A stretch of 64,000 bases of DNA, taken from positions 16,371,001 to 16,435,000 of the forward strand of contig NW_024466512.1 in the NCBI RefSeq assembly GCF_017591425.1. Direction: 5' to 3'. Positions 34,391 to 45,146 of this stretch are shown one piece after another. The notes beneath the pieces were generated by a model, which saw nothing but the letters and a program-made list of their open reading frames with translations, was not told the origin of the DNA and did not search any database. This DNA comes from Ochotona curzoniae. Its lineage: Eukaryota; Chordata; Mammalia; Lagomorpha; Ochotonidae. Positions within the stretch are counted from its first letter, which is position 1, and each line of letters starts with the position of its first letter. The translations under genes and the position numbers were made by a program.

Positions 34391-34971
34391 TGACACATTT
34401 TTTTTTCCTATCTCTCCTGATAAGTATCCTTTCCAACTAGGGAAAATTTTATTTAAAAAGATTTGAAAAAAAATCGTTATGTGACCCAGAGACATTTACT
34501 TTGTTCATTAGACTATCATCCTGAAACAGGTGGATTTTCACTTGGAAGCTGCAGGACCTGAGTGCTCATCAAAATGCTGCTCCCTGCAGCAGACCATGAG
34601 GGATGGATTCTGTCCTTTACTGGAAGCCGCTTCGTCTGTCACTGATTTCAAATTCCTCTCTTCATCTCTTCAGTCTAGCTTCTCTTCCTGGATTCTCTGC
34701 TGGTGTTTCTGAGCTTTGTTTAAGAGTGGAATCCGATTGCTCCCATTCTCTTATCTTAAATGTAAACGTTAATAACATGTAGATAGTCCTGGGAACGTAT
34801 GAGGAGTGCTTTTTTCACCAGCGTTAGTATATGGCCCTTCAGTTATTGCAGATTTCTCTCCTGTACAAGTCACAGAGGGATGTGGGGAGGGTCTTCTACC
34901 ATAAGGCAAAATTAAGAGGAATGGAAGACAATATAACACCGAGGCCCATTTAGATGTCTAAAAACAGGGCA
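34391..34971. other. Unique sequence
   Basis: No gene or recognised repeat. The 60-codon frame at 34530-34712 is Ser/Cys-rich without a domain. Confidence 0.45.
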
Positions 34972-35162
34972 GTCATTGGGCACACTGAGAGATCATGCAT
35001 CCCATATCTTAGTACCTGGCTGGAGTCAGGTTCCTGTTGATGTGCACCTGGGGAGGCAGTAGATGGTGACTCAGCTGTCTTCATGCTGCAAGTCGTGTGG
35101 TAGACCCAGATTTAGCACCTGGATTTGGCCTGGTCCAACCCTAGATGGTGGTATATATGGGA
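34972..35162 (+). mobile_element. Old CSINE-type SINE, plus strand, tail missing
   Basis: Body only: 'gcatcccatatcttagtac', 'tgatgtgcacctggggagg', 'tagcacctggatttggcct', 'ggtccaaccctagatggtg'. No A-rich tail remains. Confidence 0.75.
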
Positions 35163-35309
35163 ACTGAAAAGAGCAGAAGAACCTGGGAGACGCTGACATT
35201 TAATAGAAGGAAGAAAGCAGGAAAGGAAGGAAGCAGGAAATAGGAAGAAAACACAAGTTTTGACCTCCAAGAAATCCAGACTCATCTTGTCTGCACCACA
35301 TCCCGCTCA

Positions 35310-35450
35310 GAATATCATGAGCAATCACTTACTCCCTGTGAGCCTTGGCTTCCTGCCTTTGCATGAAGAAGAGACTCCACAATATGGTGCTTTCCTTGTG
35401 AGGGTTAATCAAGAAGACAGGAAGTAGTGGAGTACACAGCACGCATGGGT
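35310..35450 (+). mobile_element. MIR SINE, plus strand
   Basis: MIR core in sense orientation: 'gcaatcacttactccctgt', 'gagccttggcttcctgcct', 'cttgtgagggttaatcaag', 'gaagtagtggagtacacag'. Confidence 0.65.
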
Positions 35451-35949
35451 GGATCTGTTTTTCTGACTCTGCATCTATTATCTGTGTATTATGTGTGTAT
35501 TCAAAAGCATTTAAAGATTCCTAGCACTGGAGGACAGCTATGCTTTCACTCTATTTGCTCTTTCACTTTGCATGCAATCATTCACTTCATGGTGTGAACT
35601 GAAGTCGTACCCTTCTACCTTTTGTGAAAGGTGGTACTGTACAGATTTCTGAAATCCACCAAGTTTTATACTTTGATTAATTATCCAGTAAAGTAGTATT
35701 TCATCTTTAATTTGTGCATACTATTGCCTTCACCTCTTCTGCTCATAACATCTATTGTTATTTGAATATAATTACTTTTTAATTATTTTGTATGGTGTTA
35801 ATTGATACAGCATCAAGCAACAAACAATATAATTGTACATAAAACTCATTGAGTCCCAGTCATCCCATGGCTTGCAGCTACTGTCTATAATTTGTTTTTC
35901 TTCTCTGGATATTATTACATTTTATTTCTCACAGATGCGAAGGACTTTA
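35451..35949. other. Unique sequence
   Basis: No gene or recognised repeat. It leads into the old SINE at 35950. Confidence 0.45.
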
Positions 35950-36300
35950 CTTTTTAAGATTCATGTGTTTGCTTCTTTGGAAGGCAGAGTGACCGAGAAT
36001 GAGACAGACAGAAAGAGGCAGAAACAAAGACAACGCGATTATACAGCAGCTGATTCAACTCCCAGATCTCTCAGATGTCTGAAGTCTGGCAGTGTGAGAC
36101 CTGGCCAATCCCAAGAGCTGGGGACAGCGTTCAGGTTTTCTACATGGGTAGCGGGAACTCAGGGACCTGGACCCTCAGCTGCTGCCTATAGAATCACTAG
36201 GGAAAGATGAATCAGAAGCAAAGCACCTGGAATTTAAACCATGGCACTTTGATAGGGAACAAGACATCCCACAAACAACTTAACCTGCTTTACCACATTT
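35950..36300 (-). mobile_element. Old CSINE-type SINE, minus strand
   Basis: Reverse order: 'tttttaagattcatgtgtt', 'ggaaggcagagtgaccgag', 'tcaactcccagatctctca', 'tgggtagcgggaactcagg', 'ggaatttaaaccatggcac', 'acttaacctgctttaccac'. The 125-codon plus frame 35833-36210 is mostly this element. Confidence 0.83.
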
Positions 36301-38125
36301 TCTAGTGAGAAAGTTTTCTTAATAGCCTAGATGTCCTGCAATGACTTTCTATTTCTTTTATAGAGCTTTTGTAATAGCTACCATTCAGTCTGACCAGTAT
36401 CTTGTTTTAATACTACCTTCCAACTAAAACTGGTGTTTCCATTCTAATAAGAATAAGCAAATAAAAGGAAATGATAATTGTCAGAAAGCCTTATATGGTC
36501 TGGAAAGTATAAGATATTTGCAATTTGCCTGATAACAGAAAAACAATTTGCCAATCTCTGCTCTGTTCTCAACTACTAGCATTTGTATTCAAATTATGCT
36601 AGAGAAAACTGGAATTGTGGAGCTAAAATTCTTTTTTGTGTCCTCCTTCAGGATTGGCTGGCCTGATGCTCAAAATTGCTAATCTCCATGTTTCTCGTTC
36701 CATTATGTTATTTTGTTGTCTGCAACTGGATGCTTTTCTGTGGTGTTGGATCATGTAACTATTAAGGAGACTATCAAGAATACAGATAGATATAGAACTG
36801 GATTCAAGAAGACTTCTTTTCCAATTCCATTTTCTTTCAGCCTGTAAACTCTTTGAACTCCTTCAATGGCTTTGGTTCAGAGTGTTCTGTGTTTTAAGTA
36901 GAGAATTTCAACTAAACAATATTCAAAACCCCTTTTTAATTATGGAATCCAATCAAGCAAAATGCAGTAATATTTAAATCACTTAGAGGCTAAAGCTATC
37001 TATTGCCATATTGTGCACGATATGAGCATTGTTGGGTCTCCTTGAATAACTACAGGATATAGTTCAGACTTCACTGGGCATTTTTAAACAGAGATCATTT
37101 CGTCTGCAGTTTCTATCAAGTAGCCCAGATTCTATGGTGTCTTTTAAAGTTACAATAGTTCTATTCCTTTAGAACTCAGTCAGCATTGGCACAATGCATC
37201 TTTGTTTCCATGTGAAGCAATCTTAACTTCCTTGAACCATTCAGCAAATGTGTGATTCAGAGACATCCCTATCCCTCTGGGTTGAGTACACTGCAGTGCT
37301 CGTAGTGTCTTGTAAATTGCCTCTGCAGTCTATATTCCAGATGAAATCCATAAGATTTAGAGAAATGTCCAAACACCATAGAATGACCATTGGGCAAACT
37401 GCATCAACTCTGCTTTTTCAAATGATGTATTCTTCTGTGTGGTGTGTCTGAAATGTTTTTCGCATGGATCTGTCACGGCAAAGCAAGCCATCAAATCCTA
37501 ACAGCACTTAATCCTGAGGTTATTCAACGTGGTTGGTATTATTGGAACAATTTAAAACCTAGACCAGAACGAGAGAGCTCATTTTGCCAAATTCTAGATA
37601 AAGAATGGTTTAAAACTGATGTCTCACTTTTCCTTAGAAAAACTTTAAAGAAAACAGTTACAAACTTTAAAGTAAAGCACTAGGGTGTTTATAACAAAAT
37701 GGAGTAGAGCTTTCGCCGTTTCAGATTCCTCACGTCAGTTCCCTGGAAAAGGCATGTAATTCTTTTGTGTGAGTTTATAATGACCTGTGCTGATGGTTTT
37801 GTTTTACAATTTAGCAATTGGTTTGTTGATAACATATTATGATCCGTTTAACACTATTGATATCACATGCCTCATCTCTAGGTTTTATTTTCCTTTAAAA
37901 AGAAACACGATAATAATAGTATTAGAATAATAATAATAGAATAACAGAATAAAAATATTTTAAAAACTAGCCTGTTAATGTTGTTGTGACTCTGTATATA
38001 TTACCCCGAGCATAGCCAGCCAGTATGGGTTTCCTGATCATGTTTTTTTTCCTGTCATTGTGTGCTTTTTAATAGATCCATAATAAATTGCTTCTATCAT
38101 TATTGTAAGATAGTAGCTTATTCTG
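36301..38125. other. Unique sequence
   Basis: About 1.8 kb without a recognised repeat, apart from a short (AAT)n-like patch at about 37910-37950. Two overlapping plus frames (37248-37451, 67 codons; 37444-37683, 79 codons) show no recognisable domain and are not called. Confidence 0.45.
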
Positions 38126-38129
38126 AAAA

Positions 38130-38430
38130 TCATGAATTTGCTTAATTTTTATTGAGATACAAAAAAAAAGTCTGGAGGAGAAACACTGTAATATACCAAC
38201 ACAAGTAGATAACATGAACTAATCAACTTGTATAATGAACATTTCCATTTTCTTATCATTTCTTTATGTTTGGAGTGTGTGAACTCCAACCTTCTATTTC
38301 TTTATATATTAAACAATAGGCATTGTAAACTATGGTCACCCTACCATGCTATGTTTATTCCACCTGAGATCTGTCTCATAAAACTGCCATTTTCCATCCA
38401 AATACTGGATTCTATGCCTGTTTCTTTTTA
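38130..38430 (-). mobile_element. L1MA/L1M 3' UTR fragment, minus strand
   Basis: Antisense L1 3' UTR landmarks: 'atttttattgagatacaaa', 'cattgtaaactatggtcac', 'ctaccatgctatgtttatt', 'ccacctgagatctgtctca'. No coding content. Confidence 0.7.
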
Positions 38431-38644
38431 GAACTTTCACATATCTGTTATGTTCTGGATGCTGGGTTCTGCCTTTTCTTTTCTTTCTTTTTTTTTACTT
38501 TGTCAGTCTGCCTCATTTTGTTGGTATCTCTCCTTGGTGTACTTTCTTGAGAGAGACCAATAGGACAAAAGAACAATAACAAAAATCAGACTAGGAAAAA
38601 GAGTGCCTGAATATCTAAAACTTATGTTTCCTCAAATTTTGTTA

Positions 38645-38945
38645 AAGGTATATTTTTATTGATTAGAAAGAAAAAGAGAGAGAGAGAGAGAAAGAGAGAG
38701 AGACTTTCCATCCACTGATTCACTCTCCAAAATGTTGTAATGGCGGGGAGCTGTGCCAAGCCAAAGCCAGAAGCCAGGAGCCAGGAGATTCTTCCTGATC
38801 CCTCATGTAGATGCCAGGGTCCAAACATTTGGGGCATCTTCCTCTGCTTTCCCAGGTGCATTTCCTGAGAACTGAATCAGAAGTGAGGCAGCCAGATTTT
38901 GAAATGGAGCCCTTATAGGATGCCTGTGTCCCAGCAGAGGCTCAG
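38645..38945 (-). mobile_element. CSINE, minus strand, with expanded (GA)n
   Basis: Reverse order: 'atatttttattgattagaa', then an expanded (AG)n at about 38670-38702, 'tccatccactgattcactc', 'cttcctgatccctcatgta', 'gcagccagattttgaaatg'. The (GA)n is a slippage expansion of the SINE's own TC-rich tract. Confidence 0.88.
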
Positions 38946-38988
38946 ACTCCTTCTCCACAATGGTAACTCCTTCTCCACAATGGTAACT
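38946..38988. repeat. 20-bp tandem duplication
   Basis: The unit actccttctccacaatggta occurs perfectly at 38946-38965 and 38966-38985 and starts a third time (actcctt). It sits at the head end of the neighbouring reversed SINE. Confidence 0.95.
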
Positions 38989-39196
38989 CCTTCCTCATCG
39001 TCAAATTTAGTGAAAGTTCAGTAGAATGCATAGATTTGAGTTGAGATTAATGACTGTCTAAAGTTTTAGGAAAGTGTCCTATTGTCTTGAGGGTTCACAG
39101 CCGGCAAGGGCAATGCTCATGTCCTTCTGATTCCCATGTTGGCCATACTATGTCAGATCTTACCCCTCCTATATTCAAGTTTCATCACTGTGATGC

Positions 39197-39316
39197 TACT
39201 TTACAAATTTTGTGGAAAAGAAAATTAAAACACAGGCTTTATTTTGGTGCAAAATTTCAACTTTATGTGTAGTTTATTTCATAATGTAAATATTTTTCAT
39301 GAACTTTTTGAAGATT
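39197..39316. mobile_element. Mariner-like MITE
   Basis: About 120 bp. The left end 'tactttacaaattttgtgg' is an imperfect inverse of the right end 'tttttcatgaactttttga', with an AT-rich centre containing 'ctttattttggtgcaaaat'. This pattern resembles Hsmar-type mariner derivatives, whose ends read like 'cttcaaaaagttcatgg'. There is no transposase. Family naming is from memory. Confidence 0.5.
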
Positions 39317-39484
39317 CTTTAAATGCATGGATTTGAAAAAAAAAATAGTCTGGCCTAAAGATAAACTTGTTTTCTTCCCATTTTCTATGAGCATTTTGAA
39401 ATACTTTTGTGTATGTATTGATTTTTATCCCATCTTTTTTTTTTCCTTTTTGGATAAAACTAATGAATCTTCATTTTTTTTCCC

Positions 39485-39732
39485 CTCTTGGTTCACTCTC
39501 CAAATGCTTACAGTAGCCACGACTGAAGCCATGAACTGGGAAATTCACGTGTATCTCATTTGGCTTGCTGGACCTGAGTCCATGGGCCATTCCCTGCTGC
39601 CTCTTACGGTGCTTATTAATAGAAAGCTGAAATCAGGACTAGAGCTGTGGCACTTGAACCCATGATGTTGATACAGGATGTGACATCCCATATTAGAATC
39701 AGCTGCTTGCCATTTAGTGCTACAACCTTTTG
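39485..39732 (-). mobile_element. Old CSINE-type SINE, minus strand
   Basis: Reverse order: 'ttggttcactctccaaatg', 'tggacctgagtccatgggc', 'ttccctgctgcctcttacg', 'ttgaacccatgatgttgat', 'gacatcccatattagaatc'. Confidence 0.8.
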
Positions 39733-39799
39733 CCTACAAATTTGTTTGAAAGTAATTGTTTTTAATCAAAGGGCCATACGAAAGATTCTAAAAACCCTG

Positions 39800-40162
39800 T
39801 TTTGTTTATTAGCAATGATTTCCATTTTCATTTGAACCCAGTCATCCTGGTTTGACAGACTCCAGATACTTCTTGGCATAATAGCTATCGATGGCATTTC
39901 CAACTGCTCTCCATCTTGCATCATAGTGGGCCCACTGTTACTTTTGCTCTTTTTGCCCTTCCAGCCATTCAAATACTGTTTAAACAAAGCCAAACTGAAG
40001 TCCAGATCCTTTTAGGAAGGTGTCTAACTCTTCTGTCCGTGCTGTTTCATTCCTGATATCCTGCTCTGATTTTCTCACACATGATTGTTGTGGGACACAT
40101 GAAATGAGAAGTTGGTGCTGTAAGTGTGAGAGTGTTGGTAATACTTTGTTTTCTTGGATAGT
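39800..40162 (-). pseudogene. Decayed retrocopy-like coding fragment, parent unknown
   Basis: On the minus strand a single frame runs from 40162 to a TGA at 39844-39842, 107 codons in total. It is broken only by two TAA stops (39982-39980 and 39940-39938). The translation is strongly protein-like: an early CVPQQSCVRKSEQDIRNETA, then ARTEELDTFLKGSGLQFG, TVFEWLEGQKEQK between the two stops, and QWAHYDARWRAVGNAIDSYY near the end, closing with AKKYLESVKPG. A plausible 3' UTR follows, with AATAAA on the minus strand at 39810-39805, 32 bp past the stop. That layout fits a processed pseudogene of the 3' end of a housekeeping-type mRNA. No poly-A tail or target-site duplication is visible. I cannot name the parent. 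Alternatives are a decayed exon or, less likely, chance. Confidence 0.55.
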
Positions 40163-40947
40163 TTATCTTTCATAAACACTGCTATGGAATGCTACACATA
40201 CAATAAATTATGTCATTTTTTAAACATTTAAGCTCTATTACTTTCTTAGCATTTAATTTCTAAATTCCCATCATCAGTTTCTTGTTATGTTGTTGAAACA
40301 TTCAGAAGACTGTTTATCTCTTTTGGAAACTCTTGGTCTTCTCTTGTTCTTGTTTGTTTCTCTTTAGTTCCAAAAGGATTCTAAGTTAAAAAGCAAAGTT
40401 ATAGACAACACAATAATGAAGAAAGTGATACTCATATGCTCCAATTATTAGGAAACAGGAGCTGCTTAGATAGTTTTTACTTGAACTGATCCTTGCATAA
40501 TTTGGTAAAGAAAAAAAAATAAATCTGGTTATTTCAAAATTCTCTCTCCAAAAATGTTGTATCTATTGAAAGGTACTTAAAATTTCCATTAGATGACAAG
40601 AAGAATAGCACTTCTTTGTAGTGACTGTAATCAATTTATGCTTCAATGAGAAGGAGTAATTAAAACTGTAGGCATTTACACTGAGCAATAAACTTTGATG
40701 GGGCTCTTATACACAATATACATGCCATTAGGTACGATGTGTGTGGGTGGTGGGGAGGGAAAATTAGACTTTCAATTTACTCTGCTTTCCAATTTAAAAA
40801 CACTAATAAAATTGTACTTTTGAAACTAAATATCACAGTATAATTCAATATAATAAAATTCACCAGTTCTAAGACTAACAATTCATTTTGACACATACAT
40901 ACGATTATAAACAGCTAATATGAAGAAAGCAAAGGATGTGACTAGAC
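40163..40947. other. Unique sequence
   Basis: No gene or recognised repeat. A short GT/GGT-rich patch lies at about 40738-40760. Confidence 0.45.
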
Positions 40948-41212
40948 ATTTGGTGCAACAACCCAAGTCACCGCTTGGGATGTCCTCATCTCGTATCAGT
41001 GTACCTGGTTCAAGATGCTGCTACTCCACTACAAGAGTAACAAACAGCAGAGGGCTGTGGGTCCCTGATTCCCACATATGAGATCTGGACGGTGTTCCAG
41101 GCCTTGACTTCTCTCCCAACTCTGGCTACGAAGGCGCTTTGGGAAATGAACCAGCAAATGAGAAACCTTTTTTCTCTTTTTGCTTTCCTCCACTTTGCAA
41201 ATGACATAGATA
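40948..41212 (+). mobile_element. Old CSINE-type SINE, plus strand
   Basis: Diverged: 'tttggtgcaacaacccaag', 'gggtccctgattcccacat', 'gagatctggacggtgttcc', 'gctttgggaaatgaaccag'. The minus frames 41010-41226 are shadows. Confidence 0.75.
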
Positions 41213-41397
41213 CATTTTTTATTCAAAAATGTAAAGTATTGCCACAGTTACGGAACTCCCCCGATTTGTTCATAGCCAAAGCTTTCTATGTTCACCAGTA
41301 TCTGCTTTCTGCTACTATAGTTTTACCTTTTCTGGAAATTAATACAACTGGAGGGTTTTTGCTTTGTTTTGGTTTAGTTTGGTTTGGTTTTATGTTC

Positions 41398-41690
41398 CTT
41401 TAATTTGGAAGGTGAAGAGAGAGACATTTTCTATGTACTGGTTCACCTTCAAATGGCCACAAGCAGTCAAGGCTGGGCCAGGATGATGCTGAAAGCCAAG
41501 ATTCAGGGACTCCTTCAGATCTTCCACCTGGATGATGGGCCCCCCCCCCCCGCACTTACCTTAGCAACTATTCCTTCCCAGGTGCGTTAGCAGGGAGCTG
41601 CAGTGGAACAGAGCAGGCAGGTTCAAACTTGTGCAGCCACGTGATGTCCTGCTGAGACTGAGAGCCGGAGGGAGGGAGTTAACACATAGG
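41398..41690 (-). mobile_element. CSINE, minus strand, with poly-C expansion
   Basis: Reverse order: 'aatttggaaggtgaagaga', 'tactggttcaccttcaaat', 'tccttcagatcttccacct', 'ttcccaggtgcgttagcag', 'gcagggagctgcagtggaa'. A C-run lies at about 41540-41550 in the position normally occupied by a mixed C/A motif. Confidence 0.82.
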
Positions 41691-41699
41691 CTTCAATGT

Positions 41700-42262
41700 T
41701 TCGTTTTTCTCACTGAACATAATGACTTTGAGATTTATTCACATGCATTTCTATACCAGTTGTTAGTTCCTGTGTATTGGTAAATGTTATTTCTCTTTAA
41801 GTACATGACAGTTTATTTACCAATAAGCTGAAGGCCATTTGGATTCTTTCCATTTGTCATTATATACAGTAATAACTATCATACATATATATAAGTTAAG
41901 GTTCCATAGCGACACAGTATATTTTATGATTGTATACTTTATTTTGTTTTCTTATATGATTATCAAGGAGCAGAAATGTTGAATCATGCTATTGCATAAT
42001 ACACTTCAACTACATAAAAACTGCAAAATAACATATCAAACTAGTTGTAATATATAAGTGATGAAGATTTCCAACACCACAGCATGAATAATCTACTTTT
42101 TTGTTGATACTTGATATTAACAACCTTTCAACTTTTCAGTACTGTACAGTGGATGCAGTATTATGATTTTCATTTGATTTCCCTAACAACTGATGGTATT
42201 GAACCTCTTTCATGATGCCTATCTCCTGTTTTCATATTTTCTTCAGTTGAAAATCAGCTGAA
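41700..42262 (-). mobile_element. L1M 3' region, minus strand
   Basis: Antisense landmarks: 'gtttttctcactgaacata', 'gactttgagatttattcac', 'ggccatttggattctttcc', 'agcagaaatgttgaatcat', 'catttgatttccctaacaa'. Non-coding remnant. Confidence 0.8.
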
Positions 42263-42284
42263 ATATTCTGTACACAGGATAAGA

Positions 42285-42630
42285 ATTTGGTGCAATAAAA
42301 GCACACTGCTTAGAATGCCTCCATGCACATCATATGGCCTGAGTTCAATTCCTGTTCCGCCCCTGAATCCATTTTGTTTTGTTTCTTTTGGGTAATGCAC
42401 ACCTGGGGAGGCAATGGGTGATGGCTCAAGTACTTGAGTTCCTGCCTCATTTGAGAGACTTAGACTAAAAATCCAGATCTGGTTTCCCTATGTCCTTGCT
42501 CTAGCTGTTTTGTGTTATTTGCAATATTGACCACCTGATTGGACATCTCTACAAGGGTGTCTGTCTCTTCATCTTTCCTGTCTCCTGCCTTTCAAAGAAG
42601 TCGAACAAATAAATAATAAAATATTTATAC
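42285..42630 (+). mobile_element. Old CSINE-type SINE, plus strand
   Basis: 'gcctgagttcaattcctgt', then 'atgcacacctggggaggca', 'tgatggctcaagtacttga' and 'ctgcctttcaaagaagtcg', tail 'acaaataaataataaaat'. Confidence 0.83.
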
Positions 42631-43236
42631 ATTTCAAATTAAAATATGTAACAGACTAAAGGATAAACCTATTGACTTTCTTTTTTTTCTTTCGGAAAAG
42701 AACAAACATCTGTGACAGGTTAGGCCAATGTTTCTTACGTGAGGTACAAAATCATGAAGCAAAGCCAAGTATCCATTAGACTTTATAGACGATTATATAA
42801 TTTGTATCAAAATGTATGCTCTTCCAAAGTGCTTTCAGTGAAAAGCAAAGTCAGAGGCTAAGAGAAAGTCTCTGCAGAAATATATTCAATAACATACTTA
42901 CATTCAGAGAGAAGAAAGTTTGCCTACAACTCCTTAATAAGATATTCAACTTAACAACATATACAAGTGACTTATTTTTAAACAGGGCTTGAAAAATTGC
43001 TTGCATTAAAGACTCCAAGAGGTTTGGTTTCTACAAAGCAGTGATCTGTTTTTAATCTATATCTAGATTTTTCTTAGGGTTTCAAATATTCAGTGATTTT
43101 TTTTTAAAGTACGTTTAATCATACAAGCATTTTACAAAACTTTAGAGTGTTGAGATAGGTGATGGAATCCAAACTTTCCAAACCTGTTTACAGACATATT
43201 ATCTGAAGAATCCATGAAGTGACAAGGAAGTTTAAG
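42631..43236. other. Unique sequence
   Basis: No gene or named repeat. It is the target region of the L1 insertion that follows. Confidence 0.45.
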
Positions 43237-43250
43237 ATTGAAAGCACTGG

Positions 43251-43352
43251 GGGAAGGGTAGGTGAGGAGTTGGGGGATCCCCAGAGCCTATGAAACTGTG
43301 TCACATAATGCAATGTAATTAATAAAAAAAAATATATATGTATATTAAAAGA
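43251..43352 (+). mobile_element. Recent 5'-truncated L1 3' end with perfect 14-bp duplication
   Basis: A 102-bp lagomorph L1 3' terminus: G-rich 'gggaagggtaggtgaggag', then 'gatccccagagcctatgaa', 'actgtgtcacataatgcaa' and an A-rich tail with (TA)n. It is flanked by the identical 14-mer attgaaagcactgg at 43237-43250 and 43353-43366, the target-site duplication made by target-primed reverse transcription. The extreme 5' truncation is typical of L1. It has no coding content. The perfect duplication implies a recent insertion. Confidence 0.93.
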
Positions 43353-43366
43353 ATTGAAAGCACTGG

Positions 43367-43895
43367 AATTGTCCTGACACAAGAGCTGGGAGATAAATCT
43401 CGTTATTACAAGGCTGGAAGGCTAGGAAATGGCCTTCTCATTTTCATATGGCATGCTGGAAGATAAAACACCTGCTTAGTGAATGCCCCCTGATGGATAC
43501 TCCTTTTCTCAGTAAATCTTTATTTCCAGCAGCTTCACTCCAAAGGACTGGAATGCTACTGCACAGGAAGCAAAATTATTTGCTGCTTGTAAGGGATAAA
43601 AATATCAGATTTGTAAGTTTCTGTCATCCAAAGGGCAAACTGACTGGTTCCCTTGAAGATCATGCTGACCCAGGCAGAATGTCACAATGCTGGGGACAGC
43701 CGGTCTCTCTTACCTCTTAGGAAGGCCTTGGCAAAAGCCTGTCAAGAAACACATGATGTGTCACAAAGACACGGGAGTGATGCGTAAGGATGTAAGGATG
43801 TAAGGAGGTTAGTGAGACTAGGTTATGCCTAAAGACAGGAGGGATCAAGAGAAAACCTAGGAATTTCTTTTTAACTGTGCCAGTTGGTTTACATA
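43367..43895. other. Unique sequence with a short tandem repeat
   Basis: A 'gtaaggat'-type unit occurs about three times at 43781-43806. The 90-codon frame at 43448-43720 shows no domain and is not supported as a gene. Confidence 0.45.
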
Positions 43896-44062
43896 TATAG
43901 AGTAACTTACATACAATAGGTTATTTTGTTGTCATCACTGTCCATGCAGTGGGCTGTCTCACTAAGGTCTCTGCCCCATAGAAGAGAATAAGGCACAGAG
44001 ACATCCAGTGATTTGCTGAAAGTTCCCGTCAGGGCCAGGTTTAAACACAGGAAGTTTTCTTT
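43896..44062 (-). mobile_element. MIR SINE, minus strand
   Basis: 'aataaggcacagagacatc', 'agtgatttgctgaaagttc', 'cagggccaggtttaaacac' follow the antisense MIR order. Confidence 0.68.
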
Positions 44063-44187
44063 CTTAAACTTACCCAGTTGAGAGGGAAGGAAATATGATA
44101 TTCTTGAAGCCAAGTTGTTGAGGATGAGAAGATTCTCAGGAATGCAGCAGGGTGATTGAGGAACTGGGCCCTGCTCAGTATGTATTT

Positions 44188-44505
44188 TTCTTTTTAATCT
44201 GTTTTATTTGAGAGGGAGAAGAAGAGAGAAGGAAAGAAAAGCAGTGGTGGGAGGGAAGCAGAAAGGGAAACAAAAGGGAGAGAGAGGGAAGACAGAGACA
44301 GGGATATGGAGAGATTGGACATGAGAGAGAGGGACAGCGACCTCCCATCTGCTCATTCACGTGTCAAACACCCAGGAAATGGGAACTCAATCCAGGTCTC
44401 TTACATTGCTGGCGGGTACTGAACTACTTCAGACATCACCTGCTGCCTCCAAGGCTGCCCACGGCAGGACACTGGGATTGGGAAGGGGAGCACAGAGAGG
44501 GAACA
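44188..44505 (-). mobile_element. Old CSINE-type SINE, minus strand, with GA-rich expansion
   Basis: 'ttaatctgttttatttgag' is followed by about 110 bp of GA-rich sequence (expanded tail tract), then 'cctcccatctgctcattca', 'actcaatccaggtctctta', 'cctgctgcctccaaggctg' and 'gcaggacactgggattggg'. The flanking frames are shadows. Confidence 0.78.
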
Positions 44506-44509
44506 GAAT

Positions 44510-44822
44510 GAGAGCTTATATCAACAACTGGCTGTCAGTGGGGATGGGAGAGAAGTGAAAGTCCTATCTTCACGTGACCTTACATCTCTTACTTCCATGT
44601 TCACTGCAATCTCAGGCAACACTCAGGGGAATCCCAGCCTGAATCCTTTGTGCGTGCATAGTGAGCAAACCACCCAAGTCCTCAGGCAGAGAAAGACAAG
44701 TTGACTTCATCTCCAGCACTAGCTGGAACTTGTTGATTGCTTAGAGCACTGCATTTTAAAAATAAATGCTGGGGAGTAGAGTGAGGTAGGCATTTCACAC
44801 AGCTATTAAGGCAGTGTTTGGA
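44510..44822. other. Unique sequence
   Basis: No gene and no recognisable repeat. Confidence 0.4.
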
Positions 44823-45146
44823 GGCCCGGCATGGTAGCCTAGAAGCTAAAGTCCTTGCCTTGAATGTTCAGGATGCTATATGGGTGCTGGTTCATGTCCC
44901 AGCTGCTCCACTTCCCATCCAGCTCCCTGCTTGTGGCCTGGGAAAGCAGTCAGGGATGACCCAAAACCTTGGGACCCTACACCCACATGGGAGAGCCAAA
45001 AAAGGCTCCTGGATCCTGGCTTCAGATTGAGTCAGTTCTGGCTGTTGTGGCCACTTGGGGAATGAATCAGCAGATGGAAGATCTTTCTTTCCTCCTCTCT
45101 GTATATCTGGCTTTGCAACAAAAATAATAAATCTTAAACAAACATT
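44823..45146 (+). mobile_element. CSINE, plus strand, pika-type, well preserved
   Basis: Head 'ggcccggcatggtagccta', body 'ttcccatccagctccctgc', 'ttgtggcctgggaaagcag' and 'ccacttggggaatgaatca', tail 'cctctctgtatatctggct' and 'aaaaataataaatctt'. One of the closest copies to the apparent subfamily consensus. Confidence 0.95.

Noticed and set aside
37444..37683. 79-codon plus-strand frame with Trp/Arg-rich middle
   Set aside because: I considered a transposase remnant, but no catalytic or DNA-binding motif is visible and no inverted repeats flank it.
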